A stretch of 64,000 nt of DNA from Bradyrhizobium prioriisuperbiae (lineage in GTDB: Bacteria; Pseudomonadota; Alphaproteobacteria; Rhizobiales; Xanthobacteraceae). Under the pieces are notes generated by a model that saw nothing but the letters and a program-made list of their open reading frames with translations, was not told the origin of the DNA and ran no database searches. The stretch is from NCBI RefSeq assembly GCF_032397745.1, contig NZ_CP135921.1, positions 7,924,501 through 7,988,500 of the forward strand. Reading direction: 5' to 3'. How positions within the stretch are numbered: the stretch's first letter is position 1; every line of letters starts with the position of its first letter. Shown piece after piece: positions 1-10,012 of the stretch. Both the position numbers and the translations under genes were made by a program.

Positions 1-511
1 AGTGGCCGTCCATCGCCTCAAGAGAGGCATTCAGCTGGCCATAGTCCGAACCCATCGAACCGAGATACACTCCCGTCATCGATTCACTGAGTGCATCCGG
101 CCGGAGCCCCGCTCGCTCCAGCGCCTCCCACACTACTTCGAGCACCAGTCGCTGCTGCGGATCCATAGCAATCGCTTCGCGCGGCGAGATTCCGAAAAAG
201 CCCGCGTCGAATTGGTCCACATCCTGCAGAAATCCTCCCTCGCGCGTGTAGCTTTTGCCTGCCGCATCAGGGTCCGGATCAAAGAGTGCGTTGGCATCCC
301 AGCGTTCGGGGAACGGTCCAATAACATCCCGCCCCTCCTTCAAAAGCGCCCAGTAGCTCTCAAGATCAACTACGCCTCCAGGAGCGCGGCACCCCATCGC
401 TAGAATCGCGATAGGCTCTCGCGATGCCGTAGCCTTATCCAGAACTGTGCGCAGCCGCTGAACCTCAAGCAGACTCTTGCGCAAAAGCTCGCTGGCACTC
501 CTACTGGTCAT
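1..511 (-). CDS. Type I polyketide synthase, N-terminus only (runs off left edge)
   Basis: The 170 codons seen encode a start of [12 protein letters not shown], a short helical stretch that could be a docking segment (about residues 5-28), then the beginning of a beta-ketoacyl synthase domain: [14 protein letters not shown], a [10 protein letters not shown] motif and the [10 protein letters not shown] motif, all classic for modular PKS KS domains. The KS active-site cysteine and everything after it lie outside the window. The ATG overlaps the TGA of the upstream NRPS gene (ATGA, 508-511), so the two are translationally coupled. It should extend the acyl-heterocycle delivered by the NRPS ACP by at least one ketide unit. 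Domain content beyond KS cannot be judged here. The family call is secure; the product is not predictable. Confidence 0.93.
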   Translation of the reverse strand, partial: MTSRSASELLRKSLLEVQRLRTVLDKATASREPIAILAMGCRAPGGVVDLESYWALLKEGRDVIGPFPERWDANALFDPDPDAAGKSYTREGGFLQDVDQFDAGFFGISPREAIAMDPQQRLVLEVVWEALERAGLRPDALSESMTGVYLGSMGSDYGQLNASLEAMDGH

Positions 512-3500
512 TTGCCTAGGATCCTCTCCGCGAGAGCGAGCAGATCATCTTCCCCGATTTCGCGAATCATTTTGGAAATGCCCGTTGACTCTTCCGTCTC
601 CGGCGGGGCCAAGGCGCGCACGATGGCCGCCACTGAGGGGTAGTCGTACGCCAGCGTCACGGGCAGCGGACGGTTCAGAGCACGCCCGAGCCGATTCCGA
701 AACCGCAACGCCAACAGCGAGTCGGCTCCCAGATCAATGAACCGAGTCTCGATAGGCACTTCTTTGACTTCAAAGGTCTCGGCCGCCACCCGCGACACAA
801 TCTCCGTCAGTTCGATGATCGACTGGGTGGATTTTCCGCCCAGCGGAGCGGCGGGTGTGCTTGCCCTTGCAGGCACATGCCAGGCTTGTTTGCTCAGGAC
901 CGCTCGATCCACCTTGCCATTGGCATTCAGCGGCAATGACTCTCGAATCTGGAATTGCACCGGCACCATGTACGCCGGCAGCACCTTCTCACAGTACGCG
1001 CGCATTGCGTCGCCGTCGGTGACATGTGATGGAGCTGGCAAGGCTTCCGCAAGGAAAGGCCACCCTCGCTGCTTCCCTGACCACTCTGCGACCCCACCGA
1101 CCAGAGCGTGCACGTACAACTCGGTGGGACTCAGATCGAATGCGGCCTCCAGCCCTCGAAAGTTGAACGAGGCTTGGCACAGACCGAGGCCGTGGATTGA
1201 AGCTTCATCCTCGAGGCTCTGACAGAGCCGGCCGGCTTCTAACCGGCACACAAGCTCACTCTGACTGCCGCAGAGCGGAGCTATGCGTTCCATCTGGCCT
1301 ACGACAAGCAGCACGAACGCCGCTGCTTCGAACATTTCCCGGTTGGCGGGCGGGATCCGTTTGGTCTCGAGGGATACGGGCCCACCCACCTGGATGAGAG
1401 CGTGTGCGACGGGATCGTAGCGGTATGTTCCGCTCTCAAGCTCCTCGACCCGGCCAGCCTTCACTGACACGTACAGATGTACCGGATACAGATGGCCTGA
1501 AACAGCTGCACCGTTTCGCGACCCTTCGTGCATCCGGCGCAAGGTACCTAACAGCCCGGCCAAGCTCTCGAGCGGTACCGCACGCGGCAGGTAGGTCCGA
1601 AAGCTGCGACGACTCACCCAGTGCTGTTCTATCTCCTCGTCCGACCGCCAGCGCGGGAGTGCGATCGACGGTGCAGCGATGCGTCGAATGCTTCGATGAT
1701 CCACCTTGAATTGCATGCGCTCCGCTGCGCTCTGTAGCGGCGCAAACTCCAAGAGGTTAGCGCTTGGCTGGGCGCGCTCCGCGGCGGCAAGCACGACGGA
1801 CCAGCCCTCCCCGCAGGGGACTGCCAGCTCGCTCCCGCCCACCAACGCGTGCAAGCAAACATCTCCCGGCGCGAGCCCAAACACTGAGGCGAGACCATCG
1901 AGTTGAAGGCCCACAAGAGAGTGCAATTGCACCCCCTCCTCCGTCGCAGCGCGCTCCAACAGATGACTCATCTCGCCCGCTTCCAACGCGCAGAACGGCT
2001 CGCTCAGCCGGCCGTACGCAGGAGCGATGGCCGCCAAGTGCCCGATCAGCAGCAGAGTGAACGCGGACGACTTCAGCAGATCTTCCTGCTCAGAGACTCG
2101 CCCGGACAGAGGAGACACTCGATTGGAGAGCTGTACCAACGTGTGCTCGATCGGATGGTAGTAGTACACGCCTCCGGTCAGCCCATCGATCCGATCTGGC
2201 GCCACACACACCAGGACTTGCACGGGATACAGGCTTCCTGGCGACGCATAGCGGGCTTTCGGTAGCGGCGAGTAATCGTTCGGCACCCGTCGCAGGGTCT
2301 CCAGCATCCTGGCCAGCGATGTCACATCGATTGCCGCGCCAGTTGCTCGACGCTTCGGGGACGTGCAGGTGGGCGCAGGTTGCCCTTCCGACAACCCCAC
2401 GACGGGTACATTTTGTCGTCGCGCCAGCGGCGTCGAAAGCATCGTCTCGACTAAGGCACGTCGTGCTGCTGAATCTTGCACCAGCGCCAGCTCACGCCAC
2501 CGTGCGCTGCCTGGCTCGGCAAGAAAATCATCCTCCGAAGCGCCCAGTACCACATGCGCCACCAGGCGCTTTTCTCGCTCTCCTACTGCAACCACCACCG
2601 CCTGCTGGACATCGGCATGACGCTCGAGCACCGCTTCGATTTCGCCTAGTTCAACCCGATAGCCATGCACCTTCACCTGTTGATCGCGACGGCCCAGAAA
2701 CTCGATATCTCCGCTAGGTAACCAGCGTCCCCAATCTCCCGTGCGATACAGCCGCTCCCCGGTGCGAGGGTGCAAGATGAAGCGCTGCTGGGTCTGCTCC
2801 TCATCACGCCAATACCCCTGGGCCAGACCAACGCCGCCCACATGGATCTCTCCCGCTACGTAGGTCGGACATGGCTCCAGGCTCGGACTGAGTATCCAAG
2901 CCGTTTGATTGGCCATGGGTTTGCCCCAAGGAATACTTGGCCAGTCCGGCTCTACCCGACCGATGTGATACAAGACTGCATTGATGGATGTCTCAGTGGC
3001 GCCGCCGACGCTGATGACAGTCGAATTGGAAACCTGGGAGCGGAAGGCGTCGGGCAGACTTACGGGTATCCAATCCCCGCTGAGCATGACCTTCTGCACA
3101 CTGCCCATGGCCTCCAGCACCTCGGGACGCTTCTCCGCATGATCCACCAGCAGCCCAAGCAATGCCGGCACCGAGTTCCACACCGTCACACCTTGACGAA
3201 GATACTGCGCCCAGAATGCGGGATCTCTCGCCTCTCCGGCCTCAGGCAACACCACAGCGCCGCCGGCCGCAAACATCCCGAACATGTCGTAGACTGACAG
3301 GTCGAAGGACAAAGACGACAAACCGAATGCGCGGTCCGTCGATCTCACGTCCAGATGGGCATTGATATCGAGCAGGTAGTTTACCGGACCGCGATGGTCG
3401 AGCATGACCCCCTTGGGTTCGCCCGTGGATCCAGACGTGTAGATGATGTAAGCCAGATCAGCAGGTGTTTGAACGAACTCCAGCGCCGGAGCCTCGTTGT

Positions 3501-6500
3501 CAGCGAGCAAATCGCAATCGATCACCAAGCGCTGTACTTCGGCGAGCCCATCCAGCTCCACCCAAGGCTGAATCAAGGCCAGGCTCGCCCCGCTTCGCTC
3601 CAGAAGCGATCGGCGGCGGGCCGGAGGAAGGCCGGCATCTATCGGCAGGTACGCCGCTCCGGAGTACAGAACACCCAACACCGCGGCCACCTGCTCCCAG
3701 CCCTTGTCCATCACAATGGCGACGGGTGTATTGGGCTTCGCACCCAGCTCGCGCAGGCGATGCCCGAGCTGCCGCCCTATCGCGTCCAGCTCTCCATAGG
3801 TAAGCGTGCGCGCCTTGGCGATCACCGCAGGCTGATCGGGTTGAGCAACCGCCTGAGCCGCAAACAACCCGTGTAAGGTCTGCGACGACGCGGGGCCGGT
3901 CGTGTCGTTGGCGGATGCGATGCGCGACTGCTGGTCTTCGGCCAAGAGCGTCGGCCAGCACGTATCCCAGGCCGTCGGCTCTCGCGCCAGCGACGTGATC
4001 CGCGCCGTGTATGCGGCCGTCATCTCCTCGACCATGCCTTCGGGGAACAATCCCTCGATGACATCCCAGCTGTACCGTAGCTCCCCTCGCACCTCCTGGA
4101 TAATGTGATCCAGCCAGACCTGCGGGGTCTGAGTGAGTTCGAAGATTAACTCCCCTAACCATGCATCCGCCGCTTCAACGGCGGAGATTGGCAGTCCCAA
4201 CAGGCTTGTGAACACCACGGGCGCCATCACCTCTCGGCCCGCTCGCCGCCAGGCGCGCAACACATCGACCCCATCCACTGCGCTATGCTCCAGGTGCTGA
4301 TGGAGCTGCCGCTGCAGGGCAGCAGCCCACGTCCGCAACGGTGTCCCCGCCGGCGGTTGGCATTCGAGGAACAGCAGGTTGGTGAAGTCGCCCGCGATAT
4401 CGTAGATATTCTGGTGGATCGGCGGACGCGTGAAGTGCGTCAGGTTCAGGAGGAAGGGCGCCTCATTCGACCAGCGGCTCAGCACTTCTGCAAACGCACT
4501 ACACAACGCCATGGTCGGCGTGATGCCTCGGCCTCGTGCTTCGGCGCCAAATCGCTCCCAGTCTGCCGCGTTCAGGCGGCCATGGTACCGGATGTTACGG
4601 TGGCGCTTCACCCGTTCCTGGGATTTGGCAAGCGGAAATTGCGGGACAGGATCGAAGCTCGGGCAACGCCCCTTCCAATACGCCAAGGCGTTCCGATGCG
4701 TCTCGGTATCGCGCGCCGCGATGCCCGTTCGAACGATCGCCTCGAACCCTCCAGGCATGAGTGCAGGTAGTTTTGCTGCTGGATTCTCGTAAAGACGCTG
4801 CCAATCGTGAAGGACGATCTGTAGACTCGCGCCATCCAGGCACAAAAGGTCGAAGTCCAGGCAGTAGCGAACGCGTCCCTCGGGCAGCAAGAACACGCGA
4901 AACTCGAACAACGGCCACTCTTCAAGCGAGCGAAACGCGCCCGACAATTCTGCCCGCACCTGAGTCAGGCGCCCCTCTCGCGCCTCATCGTCCACGGTAC
5001 GCAGATCCTCGACAGGCAGCAAATAGTCGGGCACCTTCGGAAGCACCCGCTGATGCCCATCCGGGGTGAAGACCATTCGCAACGCCTCATGACGTTGTAT
5101 CACCGCACGCCATGACGCCTCCAATCGCGGCAAGTCGACGAGTGATCCTTCGATCTCGCGGTACCAATGATACGCTACAGCTCCCGCGGAACCGGTTTGC
5201 CGTCCCACCCAGTACGCCTGCTGAATCGGTGAGAGCGGAAAGGGCTTGTAAGCAGATTCTGGGTCCCCGTTGACTTTGGATGCTTCGGGCGGACTTGCGG
5301 CGGCGCAATTTCCTCGCGCTCTCCGTCCAATTGCGACGACGAGGCCGGCGATTGTCGCAGCGTCAAAAAATTCTTCGAGCGTCAGATTGATCCGCAGTGC
5401 CTGACGAAGATCGGTGAGGATTTCGACGGCGCGCAGCGAATTGCCTCCAACGTCGAGGAAGTTTTCCGACACTGATGTCGTTTGCCGCCGGAGCCGCCGA
5501 TTCCAAGCGGCGGCGACGAGGAGCTCCAGAGATGTCGGCACTGCAACGCTCTTGCCTCGCGTTGGTGTCTCGTCGGCGTGCTGCTGCTCGTTCAGCAACT
5601 CCACCATCAGCTGTTCATGCTCTGAGCGCGCCGCTGCCACAAGTTGCTGGAACAGCACATCCTCGGCCGTGGATTGTGATCGTTTCGTTGCTCCTTGCTC
5701 TTCGTGGCCTGACCCGACGGCGCCTTCGAGGTCGTTTATCTCCTCCAACCTCCGTTTCAAAGCGCTCAGGAACCGCATTGCCTCCGCGCCGTTTATGACA
5801 CGGTGGTCGTATGCCAGGCCGACTGTGGTCACACGCCGACGCGTCACGCGTCCGTCATCGCGCAACGCCAGCTCTTCTTCGACAGCCGCCAGCGACACCA
5901 TGCATGTTTGATTTGGTACAACCAATGGAAGCGAGAAGACGATCCCGCTTTCGGGATTCAGCGAGATCGATATGTTGCCGCCGCCGAACTCACTTTCTTC
6001 AAATCCATCAGACATTGCCTTCGTCTTGTACGCCATCAATTTAGCTGCGATGTCGGAGAGCGACATGGACGCGGCGTTCTTGATGACTGGAATGAACAAC
6101 CCATGTCCTGCGTCGAGCGTGACGCCGACGTGAGCTCTCTTCGCCGAAGAAACCCTCTCGCCGTCCACAAAGTTAGCGAGCACCGCCGGCTGCTGTTCAG
6201 CGACTACGGCGACCGAATGGACGATGAGTTCAGTCAGCTCTACCGCGCGCCTGGTTCGCGCGCGAATTGCCGCAAGCGCGTCCAACGCTTGATCGCAGCT
6301 GATTTTGACCGCGAGAAACGCCTGTGGGATCGTTGCGTGCGATGTCGAAACAACCCGTGCCACTGCGGCCTGCCGCTTCGACAACGGTTCGGTTACCGAG
6401 CCTTGGGCAGACGATGATCCTCGACGGCGAAGTAGCTCTTCCACGTCGTTGCGCTTGATCAGCGACCGGCCAAGAGATTCGACCTCCCTCGCATCAAGCC

Positions 6501-6840
6501 CGTTTGCGGCCATCAGCGCTTGCGCATCCCTTGTCACCGTTACGGCATGTTCTCCTCCAGATGAGGCGGTGCGTCGGTTCCCGTCGACTGTTCCTCCAAG
6601 CTCTTCTAAATCTGCATGAACGTACGCAGCCTCTGACCCGACGGGACAAACGCTGTCGACCTGAACTGCATGACGAAGAAAACCATCAGTGGTGGAGACG
6701 AGCTCGAATGCTGCTTTTGACGTCTCCAAGAGAGCGATTACCTCGTCGGCACTCACCCGGGCGCCGTCAGCGACAATCCACTCTTTGAGAACACAACTAT
6801 CGTCGTTGCTCGTGAATTTTGGGATTTGAATCGACTGCAC
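508..6840 (-). CDS. Fused 2-oxoacid dehydrogenase E2 - nonribosomal peptide synthetase (LD-PSBD-E2-PCP-Cy-A[Ox-Ox]-ACP)
   Basis: This 2110-residue protein has: a lipoyl domain at about 1-80 (lipoyl Lys42 in ETSKA); an E1/E3-binding domain at about 100-138; an E2 acyltransferase domain at about 155-370 ending in DHRVING (345-351); a carrier at about 437-505 (Ser468 in GGNSL); a heterocyclising Cy domain at about 535-960 ([10 protein letters not shown]664/D669/S672); and an adenylation domain starting near 985 ([11 protein letters not shown] at 1134). Two SagB/nitroreductase-like oxidase regions (about 1500-1670 and 1740-1915) interrupt the A domain between motif A8 (about 1395) and A10 (NGKVDR, Lys1976). 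A PKS-like ACP follows (Ser2041). A-domain pocket residues D1180, L1181, Y1184 and N1222 begin like a cysteine code. Inference: E1/E2 loads an acyl starter on the first carrier, Cy-A makes the thiazoline, Ox makes the thiazole. Its start lies 44 nt inside the E1-beta gene. No frameshift is seen. Confidence 0.93.
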   Translation of the reverse strand: MQSIQIPKFTSNDDSCVLKEWIVADGARVSADEVIALLETSKAAFELVSTTDGFLRHAVQVDSVCPVGSEAAYVHADLEELGGTVDGNRRTASSGGEHAVTVTRDAQALMAANGLDAREVESLGRSLIKRNDVEELLRRRGSSSAQGSVTEPLSKRQAAVARVVSTSHATIPQAFLAVKISCDQALDALAAIRARTRRAVELTELIVHSVAVVAEQQPAVLANFVDGERVSSAKRAHVGVTLDAGHGLFIPVIKNAASMSLSDIAAKLMAYKTKAMSDGFEESEFGGGNISISLNPESGIVFSLPLVVPNQTCMVSLAAVEEELALRDDGRVTRRRVTTVGLAYDHRVINGAEAMRFLSALKRRLEEINDLEGAVGSGHEEQGATKRSQSTAEDVLFQQLVAAARSEHEQLMVELLNEQQHADETPTRGKSVAVPTSLELLVAAAWNRRLRRQTTSVSENFLDVGGNSLRAVEILTDLRQALRINLTLEEFFDAATIAGLVVAIGRRARGNCAAASPPEASKVNGDPESAYKPFPLSPIQQAYWVGRQTGSAGAVAYHWYREIEGSLVDLPRLEASWRAVIQRHEALRMVFTPDGHQRVLPKVPDYLLPVEDLRTVDDEAREGRLTQVRAELSGAFRSLEEWPLFEFRVFLLPEGRVRYCLDFDLLCLDGASLQIVLHDWQRLYENPAAKLPALMPGGFEAIVRTGIAARDTETHRNALAYWKGRCPSFDPVPQFPLAKSQERVKRHRNIRYHGRLNAADWERFGAEARGRGITPTMALCSAFAEVLSRWSNEAPFLLNLTHFTRPPIHQNIYDIAGDFTNLLFLECQPPAGTPLRTWAAALQRQLHQHLEHSAVDGVDVLRAWRRAGREVMAPVVFTSLLGLPISAVEAADAWLGELIFELTQTPQVWLDHIIQEVRGELRYSWDVIEGLFPEGMVEEMTAAYTARITSLAREPTAWDTCWPTLLAEDQQSRIASANDTTGPASSQTLHGLFAAQAVAQPDQPAVIAKARTLTYGELDAIGRQLGHRLRELGAKPNTPVAIVMDKGWEQVAAVLGVLYSGAAYLPIDAGLPPARRRSLLERSGASLALIQPWVELDGLAEVQRLVIDCDLLADNEAPALEFVQTPADLAYIIYTSGSTGEPKGVMLDHRGPVNYLLDINAHLDVRSTDRAFGLSSLSFDLSVYDMFGMFAAGGAVVLPEAGEARDPAFWAQYLRQGVTVWNSVPALLGLLVDHAEKRPEVLEAMGSVQKVMLSGDWIPVSLPDAFRSQVSNSTVISVGGATETSINAVLYHIGRVEPDWPSIPWGKPMANQTAWILSPSLEPCPTYVAGEIHVGGVGLAQGYWRDEEQTQQRFILHPRTGERLYRTGDWGRWLPSGDIEFLGRRDQQVKVHGYRVELGEIEAVLERHADVQQAVVVAVGEREKRLVAHVVLGASEDDFLAEPGSARWRELALVQDSAARRALVETMLSTPLARRQNVPVVGLSEGQPAPTCTSPKRRATGAAIDVTSLARMLETLRRVPNDYSPLPKARYASPGSLYPVQVLVCVAPDRIDGLTGGVYYYHPIEHTLVQLSNRVSPLSGRVSEQEDLLKSSAFTLLLIGHLAAIAPAYGRLSEPFCALEAGEMSHLLERAATEEGVQLHSLVGLQLDGLASVFGLAPGDVCLHALVGGSELAVPCGEGWSVVLAAAERAQPSANLLEFAPLQSAAERMQFKVDHRSIRRIAAPSIALPRWRSDEEIEQHWVSRRSFRTYLPRAVPLESLAGLLGTLRRMHEGSRNGAAVSGHLYPVHLYVSVKAGRVEELESGTYRYDPVAHALIQVGGPVSLETKRIPPANREMFEAAAFVLLVVGQMERIAPLCGSQSELVCRLEAGRLCQSLEDEASIHGLGLCQASFNFRGLEAAFDLSPTELYVHALVGGVAEWSGKQRGWPFLAEALPAPSHVTDGDAMRAYCEKVLPAYMVPVQFQIRESLPLNANGKVDRAVLSKQAWHVPARASTPAAPLGGKSTQSIIELTEIVSRVAAETFEVKEVPIETRFIDLGADSLLALRFRNRLGRALNRPLPVTLAYDYPSVAAIVRALAPPETEESTGISKMIREIGEDDLLALAERILGK

Positions 6841-7855
6841 AAGCCGCCTCCCGAACGATGCGGTAGATACCCTCTTTTTGTATCAGTACCTGCCTCTCTA
6901 GATGACGCGCGGCAGGGATAATGCTCGGCTCCGAGCATATGATTCCGATCGGATTCCTCAGCTTGCCCCATAAGGCGCCGTACAACCCCGCGGCCACCTC
7001 GTTTCCCCATCCACCTCCCCGCACGCCCTCTTCGACGGTGAAGATGAACTCCGATGTCGCAACTGCGTTTGCCAAGGGCGCCAAGGCAATCGGATAGAGT
7101 CGCGACGCCACGATGATCTGACATTCCACCTCGACGTCGATGATGAGATCCCGGATCGCGTCAATGCATCGCAGCGCTGCGCCTCCCGTCGTGATAATCG
7201 AGCAGCGCACTTTCCGGAAATCCGCGCAGTAAATCCGCGCGTATATCTGGTCTTTGTCGATGTATTCGAACGAGAAGACATCGTCGACACGACCGTCGCG
7301 AAACATCTTGTTCGTGTAGAGGACCTTGTCCTCAAAAAAAAGACAGGGCCGACCGGCGTTTAGAAGCTTGAAGAACACTTCTCTGTTGTCCACGAAGGGA
7401 GATAATTCGTAGAGATCGAGGTTCGGAATTCCAATGAAGTGTTTCTGCAGAGACTGACTGTGTGTAGGGCCGTAACCACGACCGCCACCAATCGGGACTC
7501 GCACTACACAGTTCAATTCGCAAGGCTCACCGTACATCGTCACAGACTTCGAGAGGAAATTGACGATTTGGTCGTATGCGAGTGTCACGAAATCACCGAA
7601 CATGATCTCGACGATCGGCTTCTGTCCCATCAGCGATAGTCCAGCGGCGAAGCCGACGATGGCCGCCTCGCTTATTGGGGTCGTTAGCACGCGGTCACCG
7701 AACCTCGTTGACAATCCCCGAGATACGCCGAACGCACCGCCATACGGATCGAGAACATCTTCTCCAATGAACGACACACGCTCATCGTGTGCGAGAACCT
7801 CGTGCAACGCGCGATTGAGATTTTCTGAGACGCGCTCAGGTTGCAGTGCGTTCAT
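6797..7855 (-). CDS. 2-oxoacid dehydrogenase E1 component, beta subunit
   Basis: This is the beta subunit of a thiamine-diphosphate-dependent 2-oxoacid dehydrogenase (pyruvate/acetoin/branched-chain type), about 352 residues, a normal length. Visible family features are an N-terminal NLNRALHEVLAHDERVSF segment, FIGEDVLDPYGGAFGVSRGL, the TPISEAAIVGFAAGLSLMG stretch and GGGRGYGPTHSQSLQ. With the alpha subunit it would decarboxylate a 2-oxoacid and reductively acylate the lipoyl group on the E2-NRPS encoded next. I place the start at the ATG that overlaps the E1-alpha TGA (7852-7855), because GGAAGGGG sits 8 nt upstream; a GTG at 7873 is in frame but less likely. Substrate (pyruvate versus branched 2-oxoacid) cannot be read from the sequence. 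Confidence 0.92.
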   Translation of the reverse strand: MNALQPERVSENLNRALHEVLAHDERVSFIGEDVLDPYGGAFGVSRGLSTRFGDRVLTTPISEAAIVGFAAGLSLMGQKPIVEIMFGDFVTLAYDQIVNFLSKSVTMYGEPCELNCVVRVPIGGGRGYGPTHSQSLQKHFIGIPNLDLYELSPFVDNREVFFKLLNAGRPCLFFEDKVLYTNKMFRDGRVDDVFSFEYIDKDQIYARIYCADFRKVRCSIITTGGAALRCIDAIRDLIIDVEVECQIIVASRLYPIALAPLANAVATSEFIFTVEEGVRGGGWGNEVAAGLYGALWGKLRNPIGIICSEPSIIPAARHLERQVLIQKEGIYRIVREAACAVDSNPKIHEQRR

Positions 7856-8766
7856 GCGCAAAGCCCCTTCCACGTACTTGGCGGCCGATCGAGCACACGT
7901 CGAGCGAGGGTCGTGATCTCATCGTCGACACGAGCTCGTATCGCGGCATACTGCTCGGGAAACTTCACTTCGTAACATGTGAGGACGTCGCGTTGTCGGG
8001 CCCGCGCAATCTCGTCGGCCGTACGCGTATCGTCCCCTTTGCTATGTGGGCCGAGACGCATGGTCTCGAACGTGATGACGACTGGGCTTCGCTGCGTTCG
8101 CGAGAGCAAAAACGAAGGCGAGAGAAGCCTGCGGATCTCAGTTATGTCGGTGCTTGTAACTTCTTCGTATTCTATGCCGAATGCTCGGACGCGGGCTTCG
8201 ATATTACCCGCCATCTGCAGCGCTGTTGGTGTCGATTGGGCAATGCCATTGTTCTCAACGATCAGCGCCAAAGGAAGTTGCCAAAGAGCAGCTAAATTCA
8301 ATACCTCGTATACAATTCCTTGGCCCCAAGTACCGTCACCTACATACGCGATCGCCAGTTCATTAGAGCCAAATCGTTTGAAATGGCCCGCAACACCTGC
8401 AGCAATCCCAAGACCTTCACCTTGAATACCCGTCGACAGATAAGACCCACGCCGATAGATGTGCTGACTGCCCCCGACGCCATGACAGATGGCGCCCTGC
8501 CGTCCCGTTATTTCCGCTAGCAGGCCCTCAGCGTCGTCGAACCTCGCAATGTAGTGCCCGTGCCCTCGGTGATTGCTGAATACAAAATCACCAGGCTCGA
8601 TCAAAGTGCGCAAAGCCACCGGGATGTACTCTTGCCCGAGGCAGGTATGCGTCGTTCCACTCAACTGACCTTGAGAGAAGAGTTCTAGTAAGCAGGTCTC
8701 GAAGAGTCTAATGCGGAGGAGACACTCAAGATCCTCGTCGCTCAGCTTTCCAAGACGACTCGACAT
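7852..8766 (-). CDS. 2-oxoacid dehydrogenase E1 component, alpha subunit
   Basis: This is the alpha subunit of a ThDP-dependent 2-oxoacid dehydrogenase. From the MSSRLGKLSDEDL start it is 304 residues. The ThDP/magnesium motif is clear: GDGTWGQG followed after about 20 residues by ENNG. Other family blocks are FSQGQLSGTTHTCLGQE, SNHRGHGHYIA and HGVGGSQHI. An in-frame upstream start (8862) would add 32 unusual residues and overlap an inverted repeat that looks like an operator, so the internal ATG with GAGGTG upstream is preferred. It is the first gene of the E1-alpha, E1-beta, E2-NRPS, PKS operon. No dedicated E3 (lipoamide dehydrogenase) is in the window; a housekeeping E3 would have to reoxidise the lipoyl arm. 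Confidence 0.92.
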   Translation of the reverse strand: MSSRLGKLSDEDLECLLRIRLFETCLLELFSQGQLSGTTHTCLGQEYIPVALRTLIEPGDFVFSNHRGHGHYIARFDDAEGLLAEITGRQGAICHGVGGSQHIYRRGSYLSTGIQGEGLGIAAGVAGHFKRFGSNELAIAYVGDGTWGQGIVYEVLNLAALWQLPLALIVENNGIAQSTPTALQMAGNIEARVRAFGIEYEEVTSTDITEIRRLLSPSFLLSRTQRSPVVITFETMRLGPHSKGDDTRTADEIARARQRDVLTCYEVKFPEQYAAIRARVDDEITTLARRVLDRPPSTWKGLCA

Positions 8767-8841
8767 CTTAAACGACACCTCGGTCGGAGCAACGAGAAGT
8801 GTGACCGGAGCTAGGCGGCTACCGTCAACACACTTAATAGT

Positions 8842-8866
8842 ACAGTTGTGAATAGGACACAATTGT
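8842..8866. promoter_or_regulatory. Operator-like inverted repeat upstream of the E1/E2-NRPS operon
   Basis: The arms ACAGTTGTG (8842-8850) and CACAATTGT (8858-8866) are inverted with a 7-nt spacer and one mismatch. The site lies about 76 nt upstream of the chosen E1-alpha start, where a repressor or activator of the operon could bind. No regulator gene is adjacent within the window. A near-perfect TTCAATTG direct duplication follows around 8956-8974. Confidence 0.35.
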
Positions 8867-9577
8867 GACGAGTATTGCTAGTCGTCGATTTATTTGATCG
8901 GCGGCAGCGCCCAGTCACTAGTGTGTTCGCAAGACGACCGACTTAGGACGGTTCTTCAATTGTCTTCAATTGCTTTCGTGAATCAGCACATTGTGAGCAA
9001 CGCGATGGCCAGTGCAGCGAGAACACCTCATGCATCTACTCTCGCACAGCAGGCACTTGTCCAAGGTCAGCCGCGTGTTGGTCAACCAATCCACCCGCCT
9101 TGGAAATACTGGTAGCGTTGAAAACGGAATGCCCTTCTCGGTGATGTTGTCCCGCGGAATGCAGGGGGGGCTCTACGATTACTGAGAATGTCAACTGGCA
9201 CCATTTTTTGAATTATACTTGGATCTCCGAGCCAATCGCGCGGGCCAGGCCTCGTTTAAAAGAGCTCTTTGGGCGCCATTGGCGGGATTGTTGACGCGCT
9301 ATACGAAGCTCGATCTTTGGGCCGAGCTGGCGAGCGACCTCACCCGCTTTTGAACTCAGAAGAGTTTTCAGAGAAACCTCATGAGTTCGGGCAGCACAGC
9401 GCTCTGGCGCTCCCTTGGGCAGGCTAAATTCCATATCGTCCGTTACGCGAACAAAAAAGACTTGCGGAGGAGCCGCGCTTACTCTTGTTTCAAATAACCA
9501 GACGACGCCGAAGGTAGCCGTTTCTGACACCTGAGGGCGATCATCGGATCCAAAAGCGATCAGAGGAGCAGGAGTGA
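8867..9577. other. Non-coding, AT-richer stretch with no supported gene
   Basis: About 0.7 kb upstream of the biosynthetic operon. Short open frames occur on both strands, including a 158-codon minus-strand frame at 9213-9689, but none shows a recognisable domain, and that one runs antisense to the better-looking frame starting at 9578. The stretch should hold the operon promoter. It is probably partly remnant DNA. Confidence 0.5.
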
Positions 9578-10000
9578 ATGGATACTGACGGCACTCAGGA
9601 AATTCTGGCGCGGTACCAAAAGATGCGCAAAGCGCTCGTTGGTGCATCCGCGGTGCTCGAAAATAATGCCGATCAACGTCGGTCGGCATTTACTATCTCC
9701 CTTGGGGGCGTCCATGACTTTCTGATCGCGTTTCCTGGGCTGAATGACCCAAAGCCCTTATTCGCCTTTCGTAAATTGATGAGTGCTCTCTGGGATCTTG
9801 ACCAGGGCACCACGGTCCCGCTTTTGCGAGCAAACGTCATCGGCCGCCGCATTCGATTGCCAAACAGGGATTTTTTGTATTGGCGGGAGCCGTGATGGAA
9901 TTACTGCGGAAGGGTCAGGTCAAACGCTCAGAGGCGGCATACCGGGTCACTATCGTCACCACACATCGCGCTTGTCATGGCGCTTCAACAATGAGTTTTT
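9578..10000 (+). pseudogene. Frameshifted remnant of an unknown protein resembling a family seen in rhizobial genomic islands
   Basis: The first frame (9578-9895, AGGAG upstream) encodes 105 residues beginning MDTDGTQEILARYQKMRKAL and containing FRKLMSALWDLDQGTTVPLL. It then breaks, and the continuation VMELLRKGQVKRSEAAYRV appears in another frame from about 9890 before decaying near the thioesterase start. The order (an N-terminal helix, an 'ALWDLDQG..VPLL' block, then an 'AAMELL..GQ.KREAA..V' block) matches my memory of small uncharacterised proteins common in rhizobial genomic islands, often near integrases. The function is unknown, and the family recall cannot be checked here. It suggests the surrounding DNA has been mobile. 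Confidence 0.45.
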
Positions 10001-10012
10001 GGGGTCCTCGTC

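Noticed and set aside
9213..9689. 158-codon minus-strand frame near the biosynthetic operon
   Set aside because: No recognisable domain, overlaps the better-supported frame at 9578 on the opposite strand, and lacks a clear ribosome-binding site.
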